Part shown: piece by piece, positions 35,325 to 45,559 of the stretch
Layout of the letters: each line of letters opens with the position of its first letter
How positions within the stretch are numbered: the first letter of the stretch is position 1
Source of the DNA: Halichoerus grypus
Lineage: Eukaryota > Chordata > Mammalia > Carnivora > Phocidae
Assembly (NCBI RefSeq): GCF_964656455.1
Contig: NC_135718.1
Location: 24,556,877-24,620,876 of the forward strand
Direction of reading: 5' to 3'
DNA: 64,000 nt
Translations under genes and position numbers: made by a program
Notes under the pieces: generated by a model
Told to the model about the DNA's origin: nothing
Seen by the model: only the letters and a program-made list of their open reading frames with translations
Databases searched by the model: none

Positions 35325-35505
35325 AGTTAGGGCAGTGCATTTCACCCTGACTGTGCATTGCAGTCACCTGGGGAGCTGGCAACCCACTTTGCCTGGACCA
35401 ATCCCCGCAGGGATTCTGCCTTAATTGGTCAAGCATGTTACTTGGGTTTCATCGGTTGTAAAGTCCTCCTGGTAATTCTAACGTGCAGCCAGGATGGAGA
35501 AAGCC
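35325..35505 (+). mobile_element. MER5-type hAT element
   Basis: 'ccctgactgtgcattgcagt', 'cacctggggagctggcaacc', 'gggattctgccttaattggt', 'gtcctcctggtaattctaac', 'gtgcagccaggatgg'. MER5A/MER5B pattern. Confidence 0.55.
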
Positions 35506-35509
35506 CCAG

Positions 35510-36005
35510 TTAAAAGTGATATTTTATTTGATGTTCCACAACTAACTACACAGATGGCTGCAAAAGTCCTGAAGACCTAGTTCTGGCTCCAACCTACTAC
35601 TCCAGTCTGCAGGATTGCAGTTAACTAGTTAACTATCTAGTTAACGGGCACTGACCTACAGCCATTCACAGGACCCTGGGAGCGGGCTGCCACCCTATGG
35701 AACAAGGCGCTTTGTTGGGGGGTGGAGAAGAGGCAAACGCTCACATTGACATGGGCAAGATATTATTATCTGTCCTCATCTGCTGTGGGTGTGCAGATTA
35801 CTAATACCAAGCCATCTCTTTTACTTAATTGCTTCATTTAAACCAATAATACAACTTCCCCTCATTAGCAAGACAAACCATTAGAATTAACTGCATGATG
35901 TTCACTCAACAGGGAGCTCAGCACAAGCTGCTTAGAATTAAAAGCATATTTTTAACACTTGGATTTTCTAGAGTGTTGTCAGAAGAGGAGGGCGGGAGGG
36001 AGTAT
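35510..36005. other. Intronic unique sequence
   Basis: No named repeat; includes the duplicated 'gttaactagttaactatcta' / 'gttaacgg' motif near 35620. 35800-35960 is AT-rich with TTAATTG-type motifs and could be a conserved non-coding element, but nothing proves it. Confidence 0.3.
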
Positions 36006-36014
36006 TAGCCCCTG

Positions 36015-36190
36015 TTATTGACAGTTTATTTTGTTCTGGACTCTGTGCTAGGCACATTGTGTTTGTTTTCGTGTTTAACTACAAGTCTAAGGCTCAGAGA
36101 AGTTAAGTGATTTGCCCAAGGTCACACAGCGTGTGGATGCCAAGGCAGAGATTGGAATTCATGCCAGCTTGCCTCCAATATCTTTAGTAA
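36015..36190 (-). mobile_element. MIR, minus
   Basis: 'gactctgtgctaggcacatt', 'aggctcagagaagttaagtg', 'atttgcccaaggtcacacag'. Well conserved reversed MIR. Confidence 0.8.
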
Positions 36191-36194
36191 GCTG

Positions 36195-37355
36195 TCTTCC
36201 CATTGAAGAGAAAAATAAAATCTATTATCCACAAACCAGCGATACTGACTAGGAATGGGTAGAATTTGGCCTTTTGTGTCTATAATAAAAATAACTCATG
36301 GCTGGCAAGTTTAGTGATGATCTTCAAGATCATTCAATAGCTACTTAGAATGAATCTATTTGTCTTTGAAATGTCAGTGGTGGTATCTCTGGATAGTAAA
36401 CTTATGTGTGACTTTTTTAATCCCTTATTTATATTTTTTCTGCATTCTCCACATTTTCTACAGTGAGTTTATACTACTTTCATCATCTGAAATACAAGCG
36501 ACTCTAAAAAAAATAAGTATTGATCCATCCTTGATAGTGGCAACTTCCCTTGATATTCCTGAATATATTCACTGCATCTAAATATCAAAACTATCTTCTA
36601 ATTCAATTCATTTAAGAAGCAGATGCAGACCGTATCCTTGTCCCAAGGTGGTCAAGGATACTGTTCATCTACAAGTCCGCGGGGAATAAGGACAGCTACG
36701 GAGACAACACCAGGCCTGTTACTTGGTTTCCTGCAATTGCCTATATAAAACATGGTGATGTTTTCCCAAAGGGGAAGTAGATCTTGTATAATGCAAGATT
36801 TAAAGCCAGAAGAAGGCCCACTAAGCTAAAGTGAAAGCTGCAGAAGATAAATCAAGAGTGAGATATAAAATTTGGCCGCCTTCTAAGGAAACAGAGTTTT
36901 CAAATAGTGATAAAATTAAATTTTTTCCCTTCTTTTCATTCTGTATATAATTCCAAGAAAAAGATGTGCAAATGTTACCAGGATTAAATTTAAATATTGC
37001 TGCTCGATCGCTTGCAGCATTGCTACCTTCTTAAATTCTAAAAAGCTCATTGGGGGAGATGGTTTTCTGAATTGTAACTAGCTTGTGTCTGTGATTTGTC
37101 TTGAAATTTCTTTTTTGAAAGCCAGAATAAGTTTCTAAAAAATCTTCTGCACTCACTTATATTCCCCAGAGAGGAAACTAATTCACTTTTTTGGTGACAT
37201 AGAATAGGCACAATGTAGATTCTGAATTATGGAAAAGTTGTTCTCATTATTTGCTCATAATTCCATCATATAAAAATTAATTTATACAACTTGATAAAGA
37301 ACTTCCACAACCAACAAGCAATGAACATAAGGTCATTTCAGGAGCTCCCCCCAGA
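36195..37355. other. Intronic unique sequence
   Basis: AT-rich, no open frame of interest and no named repeat. Confidence 0.35.
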
Positions 37356-37391
37356 CCGCGGTGCCCTCACATCTGAAGGGGCTCCTATTAC

Positions 37392-37615
37392 CTGAGTTCA
37401 TCGACATTAGCCACACTCCTGGCAAGAATCCCCTTTTCTCTGCGAAGTTTCTTAATCTCAAGTTTGAGAATTCTCATGTCCTCCACCCTCTGGTTGTACT
37501 GGATCTCGCCTTTATTCAGCACAGACTGTTGGATCTTGATCTTCTCGTAGAGCAAAGCCAACTCATCATTGCGCCGGACAAGCTGAGACCCGAGGATATC
37601 TCTCTCGCTGATGAC
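37392..37615 (-). CDS. CFAP58: CFAP58 coding exon G
   Basis: 224-nt exon, the longest in the window, phase 0 at its start and phase 2 at its end. It encodes VISERDILGSQLVRRNDELA through SVANVDELR, with the last Arg codon split AG|G. Acceptor is TTTCTAG, donor CAG|GTAATA. Coiled coil with a basic patch, LEIKKLRREKGILARS. The segment reads GEIQYNQRVEDMR, where my memory of human has GESQYNQRLEDMR; this is a possible lineage substitution but is memory-based. Confidence 0.95.
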
Positions 37616-37689
37616 CTAGAAAGATAGGGAAAGGCATGGCCATCTGGGAAACAAAAAGTCTCATTTTCATTATGGCAGCCTCTTTCATC

Positions 37690-37860
37690 CTGTCAAAGAT
37701 CTCTCAAATGTCCATGTGTACTAGGCATCCAGTGGGCAGGGCACTAGAAAGATCCTACTAGACAGTCAACACAGCTCCTCCCATGTGTTTGCAGTCCCAT
37801 CGGAAAGAGAAAGAGTACAACAAATCATCCATCATCATCATCATCATCCTATATTTCTTT
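37690..37860 (-). mobile_element. Possible L2 fragment with (CAT)n
   Basis: 'tactaggcatccagtgggca', 'gggcactagaaagatcctac' and 'ttgcagtcccatcggaaaga' recall reversed L2. A short (cat)n run lies at 37827-37848. Located in the 764-bp intron between exons 37392-37615 and 38380-38520. Confidence 0.35.
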
Positions 37861-38104
37861 GCCTGTGGGTGTTTGATTTTTTCCCAACCCATTATTTTAT
37901 AAATGTTAAATTTTGAATGACTTTATGGTGGGCTAGCTCTTGCCAGTTTCCCCCACTCCTTACTGTCTTACACTGGCCAATTTCTCTTTTTTTCAACTTG
38001 CCAGATCTCTGAAAGCATTTAAGTTTCTAACTCCCTAATTATGCATTTGAGTTTCTAACTCCAGAATTATGTAATTATTCATCGCAATTACATGTGAGCA
38101 ATTA

Positions 38105-38230
38105 TATTATACTAGAATGTAAGCTCCCTGAGAACAGGGGCCTTATTTTCCCATTGGCCAGGGTAGCCCCAGTACCTAGAGGATAGTGAGTGCTTATAAA
38201 TATGACTTGAATAATGAATGAATATTTCAT
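38105..38230 (+). mobile_element. L2 LINE 3' end, plus
   Basis: 'actagaatgtaagctccctg', 'agaacaggggccttattttc', 'agtacctagaggatagtgag', ending in aataatgaatgaata. Classic L2 terminus. Confidence 0.6.
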
Positions 38231-38379
38231 AAGTAATCAACAGAAGATGGGCTTCTACTGCTGTTCTTCCAATAGATTGAATGCAAGAGCTTAGAGAAGA
38301 AGGAGGATTCATGAAAAGTTGAATCAAACAGTTGTGTCTGCTGATGAGGTCTGCAGGTCTGGTGAGGAGATGTTCCTAC

Positions 38380-38520
38380 CTGGTCTAATTCCTTCTTCTG
38401 TCTCAGCCTCTCCCCATCAGCCTCAGCAATGATTCGCAGGAGTTTTCTCTCTTCCACTTCCTGCTTTTCAATGAAGTGTTTCGTCTCCAGAGCTTGTTGT
38501 CTTAGCTTCTGCAGCTCGGC
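38380..38520 (-). CDS. CFAP58: CFAP58 coding exon F
   Basis: 141-nt exon, 47 codons, phase 0 at both ends, roughly residues 559-605. It encodes AELQKLRQQALETKHFIEKQ through RQKKELDQ. Acceptor is TTTGTCAG, with a poor pyrimidine tract; donor is CAG|GTAGGA. A short TG repeat in transcript orientation lies about 150-180 nt upstream. The intron to the next exon is only 764 bp. The LLRIIAEADGERLRQKKELD segment is a family signature I recognise from human CFAP58. Confidence 0.96.
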
Positions 38521-38668
38521 CTGACAAAGAATGAAAGACACAGAGAGATTTCACTCTGTGGCAGTACAAACCTGGACTGCAGGGCCCAGATTTAGATGCA
38601 CAGTTGTTCTTCTTACACTTTCCTCTGATGTTTCGTTTAACATGGTTTGATCAAGCAAAACAAGCTTC

Positions 38669-38697
38669 TCACACACACACACACATGCACACGCACA
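38669..38697. repeat. (CA)n microsatellite, UG repeat in CFAP58 transcript
   Basis: cacacacacacacaca followed by tgcacacgcaca. On the minus strand it is a TG repeat about 150 nt upstream of the acceptor of exon 38380-38520. Confidence 0.9.
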
Positions 38698-39084
38698 GGC
38701 CTGTAAAGAAACAGCAGTGCACATTACAGTGGTCATGTTTATTCTATGAGTTGTGCCCTTGTGGGATTTCCATCATTTTTCTATATACATGTAGCAGAGG
38801 CTTCATTGGTATTCAGCAGCTCTTCTCTTACCAGCTAAACAAGGTGAGAATTCACAAAGAATAGTGCAGAGGAGGATGTAGGGGTGAGGACGGGGGAGGG
38901 CCTTTGTATGCACCAGCTCCTGTAATGGTCCTAATACCACCAGCACATCAACTACAAAGATAAAGCCTGTTGTAAGCAAAAATTAAATTAACAAAGATAA
39001 CAACCAAGTGTCTATCTTACAAAATGTCTCGATGGAACAGAAGAGATGTCGTGGTATAAAAGGATATATAGATCCTATTCCTCA

Positions 39085-39300
39085 GATGCTTCCACTCTAG
39101 ATGAGAAGATAAGATATACAAGTATTATGTGACTATTAACAAGGCCAGACAGTGATTTTTCAGTATCTTTATTAGCACACGGACAGGGAATTGATGTTAC
39201 AGGAGGTCAGAGGACTATGGTTGTCAGGGAAGCTTCCTGGGAGAGCTCAGATCTTGAGGCTCTTGAGGTTACATGGAAATTGTAAAGACAGGGTGCCATG
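39085..39300 (-). mobile_element. L2 LINE fragment, minus
   Basis: 'cagatgcttccactctagat', 'ggaagcttcctgggagagct' and similar, in the order of reversed L2. Moderate confidence. Confidence 0.4.
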
Positions 39301-39349
39301 GACTGGTCAGTTTCAGAAGGAAAATACCTCTCATCAAAGGACACATTCC

Positions 39350-39570
39350 CTCCAATTCCACAAGTATGTTTGTGACCTACAGTATCTCAGGCATGATACC
39401 AGGACTTTTAGCTACTCTCATCCCCGTTTTACAAATTCAATGTGTAGGAGACAAAGAACAGCAAATTCGTTTGCCCAAGGTCACACAGCTAGTAAGGAAC
39501 AGACTTTAGATGGCAACCCAGATCTTTTGATTCTAAAGCCTGTGCCCCCGCTGTTGTTACCACCCAACTG
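39350..39570 (-). mobile_element. MIR, minus
   Basis: 'tcaggcatgataccaggact', 'ctcatccccgttttacaaat', 'tttgcccaaggtcacacagc', 'tagtaaggaacagactttag'. Confidence 0.75.
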
Positions 39571-39574
39571 TTCC

Positions 39575-40590
39575 AGGTGAAATACAAAAAAGTAAGACTT
39601 GAAAGATTCATCGTCCACTAGAAATGACAAATATAACCAACCACATCACAGTGTGGAAATGCTATCTACTGTGGGAAAAAGGACAAGGGAGTACCCAGGG
39701 ATGAGTTTCTAATTCCTGCCTGCCTGAGGGTTAGAGGGAAGAACCAGCAAGAGCCTTGGCAACTGACAGATACTTCCTAAGAGCAGAGGCTTGTGTTGGG
39801 GTAAGGCATGAGACAGTCAAGCGTGCAAACTGTGAAGTATGTGCACCACATAGCCTAGCATCCGGTGCGGCTGGATTCTTAGAGTGTGGGCTAGGGAATA
39901 GCAGGAGCTAAAGCTGAGCCAGACTGGGAAAGGTTTGTGTGCCACACACTGTACAGAGTATGCAATGAGGAGCCTTAGAGGTATTCACATTAAAGGAAAG
40001 AAGAGCGTGTCTTTGAGAGGTTCCATGCCCACATGGGAAGGACAGGTTTTTATCACAGACCAGGTCAGCAGAAAAAGAAACAAATGAGAGGAGAGCTCTG
40101 ATTTCACCCACACCTGGAAACACAAGGGAGATGACAAGATGGTATTAAGGCTCCAACTTTTCAATGGCTTGCAGGTTAGCAAGTGACAGTAAGAAAGTAA
40201 TACATGTTTCCTTCAAGGAAGTATTGGGACCCCCACCCACCCACCCAGAAAGTTGACCAGGATGATAGAAAACCTCATATTTGCAAGTGCCTCTGACCCA
40301 ACCCAACTGAAGTTGGGTTGGACTCATGAAGACCAAGAGCCATTAATTCCATACCTCAAGCTTGTCCAAACAGTAGAAGATACTGCACACCTAGTAACAG
40401 ACGTGTACTGCCACAGACTAAATGCATCTGGCTACTGTGAAACCAAAGGGTTCTTTAATGACATTTGGTTAGTTCACTCATGAAATATGTTTTGGTTCAG
40501 GGATAAGCAAAAGGAAAGACTTAGTGAGAAAAGATCTGGTCTAGTATTTACCACTTTGGGGGATTGCCGATTCAGAAAGAGAGCAAAGAA
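39575..40590. other. Intronic sequence, mostly unrecognised
   Basis: Includes a (CCCA)n tract at 40229-40247. The 76-aa plus frame at 40253-40483 and the minus frames near 39908-40336 show no family resemblance. Confidence 0.35.
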
Positions 40591-40607
40591 CCAGCCTTTC
40601 TATTTCT

Positions 40608-40809
40608 TTTTTTTTTTTTTTTTTTTAAAGATTTATTTATTTGAGAGAGGATGAGAGGAGAGAGAGAGCACATGAGAGGGGGGAGGGTCAGAGGGAGAAG
40701 CAGACTCCCTGCTGAGCAGGGAGCCCGATGCGGGACTCGATCCCGGGACTCCAGGATCATGACCTGAGCCGAAGGCAGTCGCTTAACCAACTGAGCCACC
40801 CAGGTGCCC
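40608..40809 (-). mobile_element. CAN-SINE, minus (young subfamily)
   Basis: Long T run, AAAGATTTATTTATTTGAGA, body with gagggtcagagggagaagca, head ending gagccacccaggtgcccc. Perfect 17-bp TSD ccagcctttctatttct at 40591-40607 and 40810-40826. High identity to the copies at 8360 and 53601. Confidence 0.97.
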
Positions 40810-40829
40810 CCAGCCTTTCTATTTCTATC

Positions 40830-43800
40830 ATCAGTTAAGGTGACAGTGAAGACAGCCATAAAATACCTGTGTGGTTCACGTTTTCTTTAATAAAACTTTT
40901 ATTTTCCCAGATGTGCAACATTCACTTCCCTGTTCCTAAGTGCCAAGAGCTGATCAGAATCCATCAGCAGAACAAAATGAAACCCCTGTTATATTAAAAT
41001 GCAATCAACAGTGTGTAAAAGTATCTGTCTGAAATGTAAAACCATTCACGCGTTTGGCATTGCTGTATGTATGTGGATTTTTCATAACATATCAAAATTC
41101 TGAGTGGTCTCCTTATGTCATAAATTTACGGGCTGTAAACAAGATGTTTAGACATCTTAGGCATTAGACTATGGCAGCAAATGTTAACATCAACAAAATA
41201 CCTTGAGTCTAATGCATTTAACAGCTATAAATCTGAGCTCTCTCACCCAGGAGAGATGGTAACTGCTGTGCGCCCAAAAGCCCATCAAGCAATGTTCTAG
41301 GTGGGACCTGAGGTATCCTTATCTCTCAAAGCGTTACGGGTGGTATGAAGTTGTAATACACTCACAGGACACACACTTTAGTCACTGCCTCCACAATTAG
41401 TTTTGTGATAGGTGTTACAGAATATATATCATCCAATTTGGCTGCAGGTATACATCCTATCTCAAGAACCATACACGCAGGTGTTTCACCCATTCGTACA
41501 TGATCCCGACATTTACTGGGTGTCACAGAAACCATGTGTTTACATCTAAGACGAATAGGACCACCTAAAGTTTTCCAGCCATGAGAATAAATGGGCTTTC
41601 CTTCTCTCTCTCTGTGGCAGCTCCCATCCAGGGCATGCCAGTAAAAGGATAAGGTGCCCTGAAGCCAGTCACTAATGTGATGCTGGGCTCTGGACAGAGA
41701 GAATCTGCTGCTGAATTATTCACCAGGAATCAAAGTGCTGTCACAATGATGTGGGATGATTTGGAGGTGATGAGGCAGAATTAGGGGCTTGCTAGGACAT
41801 TCCAAATGAGACGGCTCCGTCAGCACTGATGAAACAAGACTGGGACAGAATGGGCCGATGAATGTACATGCTGCAATAGCTAAGAGGACTATTGACATTC
41901 TGTCATAACCATAATGTGCTGATGATGTCTAGAATACTGAGAAGTCAATAGGGCCCGGTAGCAACTGAGAAAGGAAAAGAAACATGGAAGGAGCAAGACG
42001 TTTCTTTTGAGGGGGATGAATGAGGATGATCTATTATGGACAACTGTTTGTCATCTTGGAGAAGTAGTAAATTGGGTTGTCCTGTCAAAAGGTGTCCCAT
42101 GGTCTACCACACAGGAGGGGACTTGCCCTTCCAGGAGGGATTATGTGCCCACAGAGCTCTGTAGAACACAACAATAATAAGCTAAGTGTCTCTTGGAGCA
42201 TGGTTACTAGAAAATCTGCCCTTCCCTCCACGGTTTTGGTTTGCAAACTTCAGATGCATGAAACCCAGAGACCTGTGTGAATCATGATTCAAATATGAGG
42301 CTAAAAAAGCCAAGAGGCTGAAACTCAACATTTGAGTGGTCATATTTTTCTAAAGAATGTCAAACAGGCTTCATGATAGGCCAAAATTATCCAGTCGAAG
42401 CACCATTGCAAGTCATCCTTGGATAACTTCAAATAATAAATCAAGCAGGCATCCTTTTTCTGTTCCTCATTCTTCCCTCAATGGAAAATGCTGGGGGAAA
42501 AAGTCATCCTGGTTTCACAGTAAGTCCAAAGCAATCATCTTTCTATAGTCAATGGCCCCAAGCTCTCCAGAGCTAGGATTCCCCACTTAGAGCAGACTCT
42601 CTAGGGCAGAAGCCCTTTATACTGATCTTCCATGTTCACCCGCTACCAGCTCTGCTGGTCCAGGACCAAAAACAGAGCCCTTAGGCCTTTATATCCTTTT
42701 ATTATGATGCTTCTTTGGAGCTATATATGTATGATGATGGAAGGCATAACTGAAACAAATATTAACCAAAGTCAAACTCTAGGAAATTAGGGGTAATTGA
42801 TCTTTTGCCTAGGACATTGCTTTTCCTAAAGCAGAATTTTGTGAAGGCAGTTAGTTCCACCTTGGACCCCATTATGGGGTAATAATCTTTTGAAAAGAAC
42901 GCTAGTTGGAAAAGTAAGAGATGAGGATCGATGTCATCCTATAAAAAGAAAGAGATGATGTACCAAATAGAGTTACACTGAAGCCTTGTTAACATGGGTC
43001 CATGAGGCCCATGGTGAAGCAATGTTTATAATAAGATTCTTCTGATTCACTCAATGATAAATAAAACCATCCCACTACAGGCTCCAGGGTAGGACAAGCT
43101 ACCATCTACAAAATTATTCTTTCGAACAAGGAAAACAGGGGCAAAGATGCAGGATATTTTCCAATTTAAAAAAATACATATTTATATTTCTTTATATGGA
43201 AATGAATTTTAATGCAGAATTTTTTATTCCTTTTTTGTCACAAGCTAGAATGGGGAGATGAAAGTCTCAGGTAAATATCAATTATCATATCCTTTCTGTA
43301 AAGGCACTTTTGTTATATTTTAATCTTTCTCAAACCAAATGTGCCTTGATTTCATGTAGTAGTTTTATTTCCATGAAGACCTATCATTAAGTTGACAAAA
43401 CCTATTATGAAATTGAGAGTGCATATTTCAATCTATGGCACCTTGGAATCAAGGAAATTTGGCATTGAAGCTGTCCAACACCAGCTACACATTTTCAAGA
43501 TAGGAACTATCTTTGAAAACTACTATGTGCAGAAACCAAGACACCCAGTCTCTCATTTGCTATAGAGTTCCTCCATGTGGCTCATAAACATCCATGAGTA
43601 TTCTGCATATACATTTTCAAAATGAAAGTGATACTTTCATACTCTTAGTTCCTTTTTAATTCCTTGGTCAAATGGATTAGAAGGGAAATCTATTGGATTG
43701 GGTAGGAAAAGAAAAATACATTAGGTTTAGTGAATGTGCATAATAAAATATATTTTGTTTGAGGATTTGAAATGGTATAATTATTTGGTATGTATTCTTG

Positions 43801-44370
43801 GAAAAAGTCTTTATATTGTATTAGTAGACATATGATGTTCCAAGTTAGTAGATTTAAAAGGATATGTCTTAGTAATATATATGAAGACAGAGGTGATTCC
43901 CTGGAGGAGTGGCTAAGGATAGTGCAGGCAGAAAAGTCAGGTGCACATAAAGCAAACACCTATCAGGAGAAGAGAGACAAAAGGTCTTGCCAGCACCGCC
44001 TTATGGAAGGCCCAGGGAGGAGTTTGGGAGGGTTGGGTGTGGGTGTTGGACTCAGGTTGTAAATACAAAGGGACTGTGGCAAGCCTGCAAGCCCCAGGAC
44101 TTCTTGGTCACTACTGACCTGCTAGATTCTCTTCTGCTGATGTGATGACAGCAGTTGGTGAACTAGGTGCTTATGCATCTCCACTGGCCTCCTCCCCACT
44201 TCCACCTGGGAGCCCTGCCCAAAAGGAAGTCTGACCTGACCTGGAGGGGTTAGAGCTCATCCTCCTGGTTCCTCCGTTGTTCTCCCTGCCCCTTGTTCCT
44301 TCAGTGAGCACGGAGCCTGCCTCAAGGGGGGCAAACAGACTACTGCTCCATTGCTTTTGTTATAAGTTCT
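40830..44370. other. Intronic sequence, few recognisable repeats
   Basis: About 3.5 kb of the 5.9-kb intron between exons 44375-44521 and 38380-38520. No SINE, and no LINE that I can name. Open frames are all short and overlapping. Unusually free of carnivore SINEs for this window. Confidence 0.35.
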
Positions 44371-44374
44371 GTAC

Positions 44375-44521
44375 CTTCAAAGTTTCCTTCTCCTTCTCTA
44401 CCCGCTGCTGCTCCAGATGGAGCTTCACAAGTGCTGACTCTTTGGCTGAGATTTCTTCTTTCAGCTGATCTACCTGATGGGTCATAATCTTTAATTTTCT
44501 CTTCATTTCTGTTATTTCATC
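44375..44521 (-). CDS. CFAP58: CFAP58 coding exon E
   Basis: 147-nt exon, 49 codons, phase 0 at both ends, roughly residues 510-558. It encodes DEITEMKRKLKIMTHQVDQL through EKEKETLK. Acceptor is TTTTATTAG; the donor AAG|GTACAG has C instead of A at +4 and is one of the weaker donors in the set. A UG-rich array in the transcript lies about 235-490 nt upstream of the acceptor (44757-45008). The long Cys/Val-rich open frame upstream is that array read in frame, not part of the gene. Exon skipping would be frame-neutral. Confidence 0.95.
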
Positions 44522-44756
44522 CTAATAAAATGAAAGGAGAAACGTTTGAAAGTGAATTAAATAGACATCATCATCTGTATAGAAGTTCAATACATATTCA
44601 AGAGCTTTTAAGGGAGGTTCTCTCAAAACAATGGTCTCCTGAACAATTACCACTGGGCTATTCCTTTGTCTCTTGTGCCCATCAAACTCCAAATGCTTTA
44701 TAGCCTTAACTCTCAAAATATTCTCATGAGATAGACACGAACTATGCATAATGACT

Positions 44757-45008
44757 ATGCCACACACACACAACACACACAACACACATACAACAAATAC
44801 AACACACATACAAAACACACAACGCATACATACAACACACAACACAAACACGTGCAACACATGTGACGCGCATAACAGCACACAGAGCACACGTACAACA
44901 TACACGACATATACATACAACACATACGACACACAACACACACAACAAACACACACGCAACAAACACACACAACACACATACAACAAACACACATATACA
45001 ACACACGC
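44757..45008. repeat. CA/CAACA-type tandem array, about 250 bp
   Basis: Imperfect array of cacaca, acaacacaca, cacatacaaca and cacgacat units, strongly strand-asymmetric (A/C on plus, T/G on the CFAP58 strand). Open in several frames, giving artefactual Cys/Val-rich and His/Thr-rich ORFs. Lies inside the 870-bp intron between exons 45392-45553 and 44375-44521. Confidence 0.93.
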
Positions 45009-45391
45009 GCTTTATTCCTCGTTTTACAAGGGAGGAATGGGCCCCACACCAAACATTATAACTAAGAGATCACAAAGGAAAGATCTGCATGCTGCTCCCC
45101 TCTGAGTCATGGTAGCTATTAGCAGTTTTAAAAATTAGGAACAGGAGAATGGCAATTCTACATAATAATTAAAAGCAGGACCCTGATCTTCACATCCCAT
45201 CAGGTTGTGTCATTTCCACTTCAAACAACCTGATAGTTCAGCACAAATCCCCACTGATCTTCTCTTTCAGGTGAATTCCATGAGATTTCTTGTTTGCCCT
45301 GTTCTAAATTCTGCCATTAGGAAAACAGAAACCGCTTTAAACCCAGAAGTGGGGAGGAGTCAAAACGTAAAAACAAAAGTATATTCTTTAC

Positions 45392-45553
45392 CTGAGCCTC
45401 AACCAGATTTTTGCTGTACAGATTCCTGTCTGACCTCACAGCTTCATACAGGTTCTGTTGCTGTTTTAATTTAGTCTCTGATTCAGCGATTTTTTTCCTG
45501 TAGTCAAAAATCTGCATTTCACGGATTTTTATGTCTTCCATGTTCATGAGGAC
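45392..45553 (-). CDS. CFAP58: CFAP58 coding exon D
   Basis: 162-nt exon, 54 codons, phase 0 at both ends, roughly residues 456-509. It encodes VLMNMEDIKIREMQIFDYRK through LVEAQ. The acceptor has a strong polypyrimidine tract (CTTCTTTCTTCTCCAG) and the donor is CAG|GTAAAG. It is separated from the next exon by only 870 bp, and most of the middle of that short intron is a CA/CAA-type repeat array. Coiled coil throughout, including a KLKQQQNLYEAVRSDRNLYS stretch that I recall as unchanged in human CFAP58. Confidence 0.96.
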
Positions 45554-45559
45554 CTGGAG

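Noticed and set aside
44522..45052. 176-aa minus-strand ORF rich in Cys and Val
   Set aside because: It is the CA/CAACA array translated on the gene strand. Several frames on both strands stay open for the same reason, and it ends before the real exon at 44375-44521.
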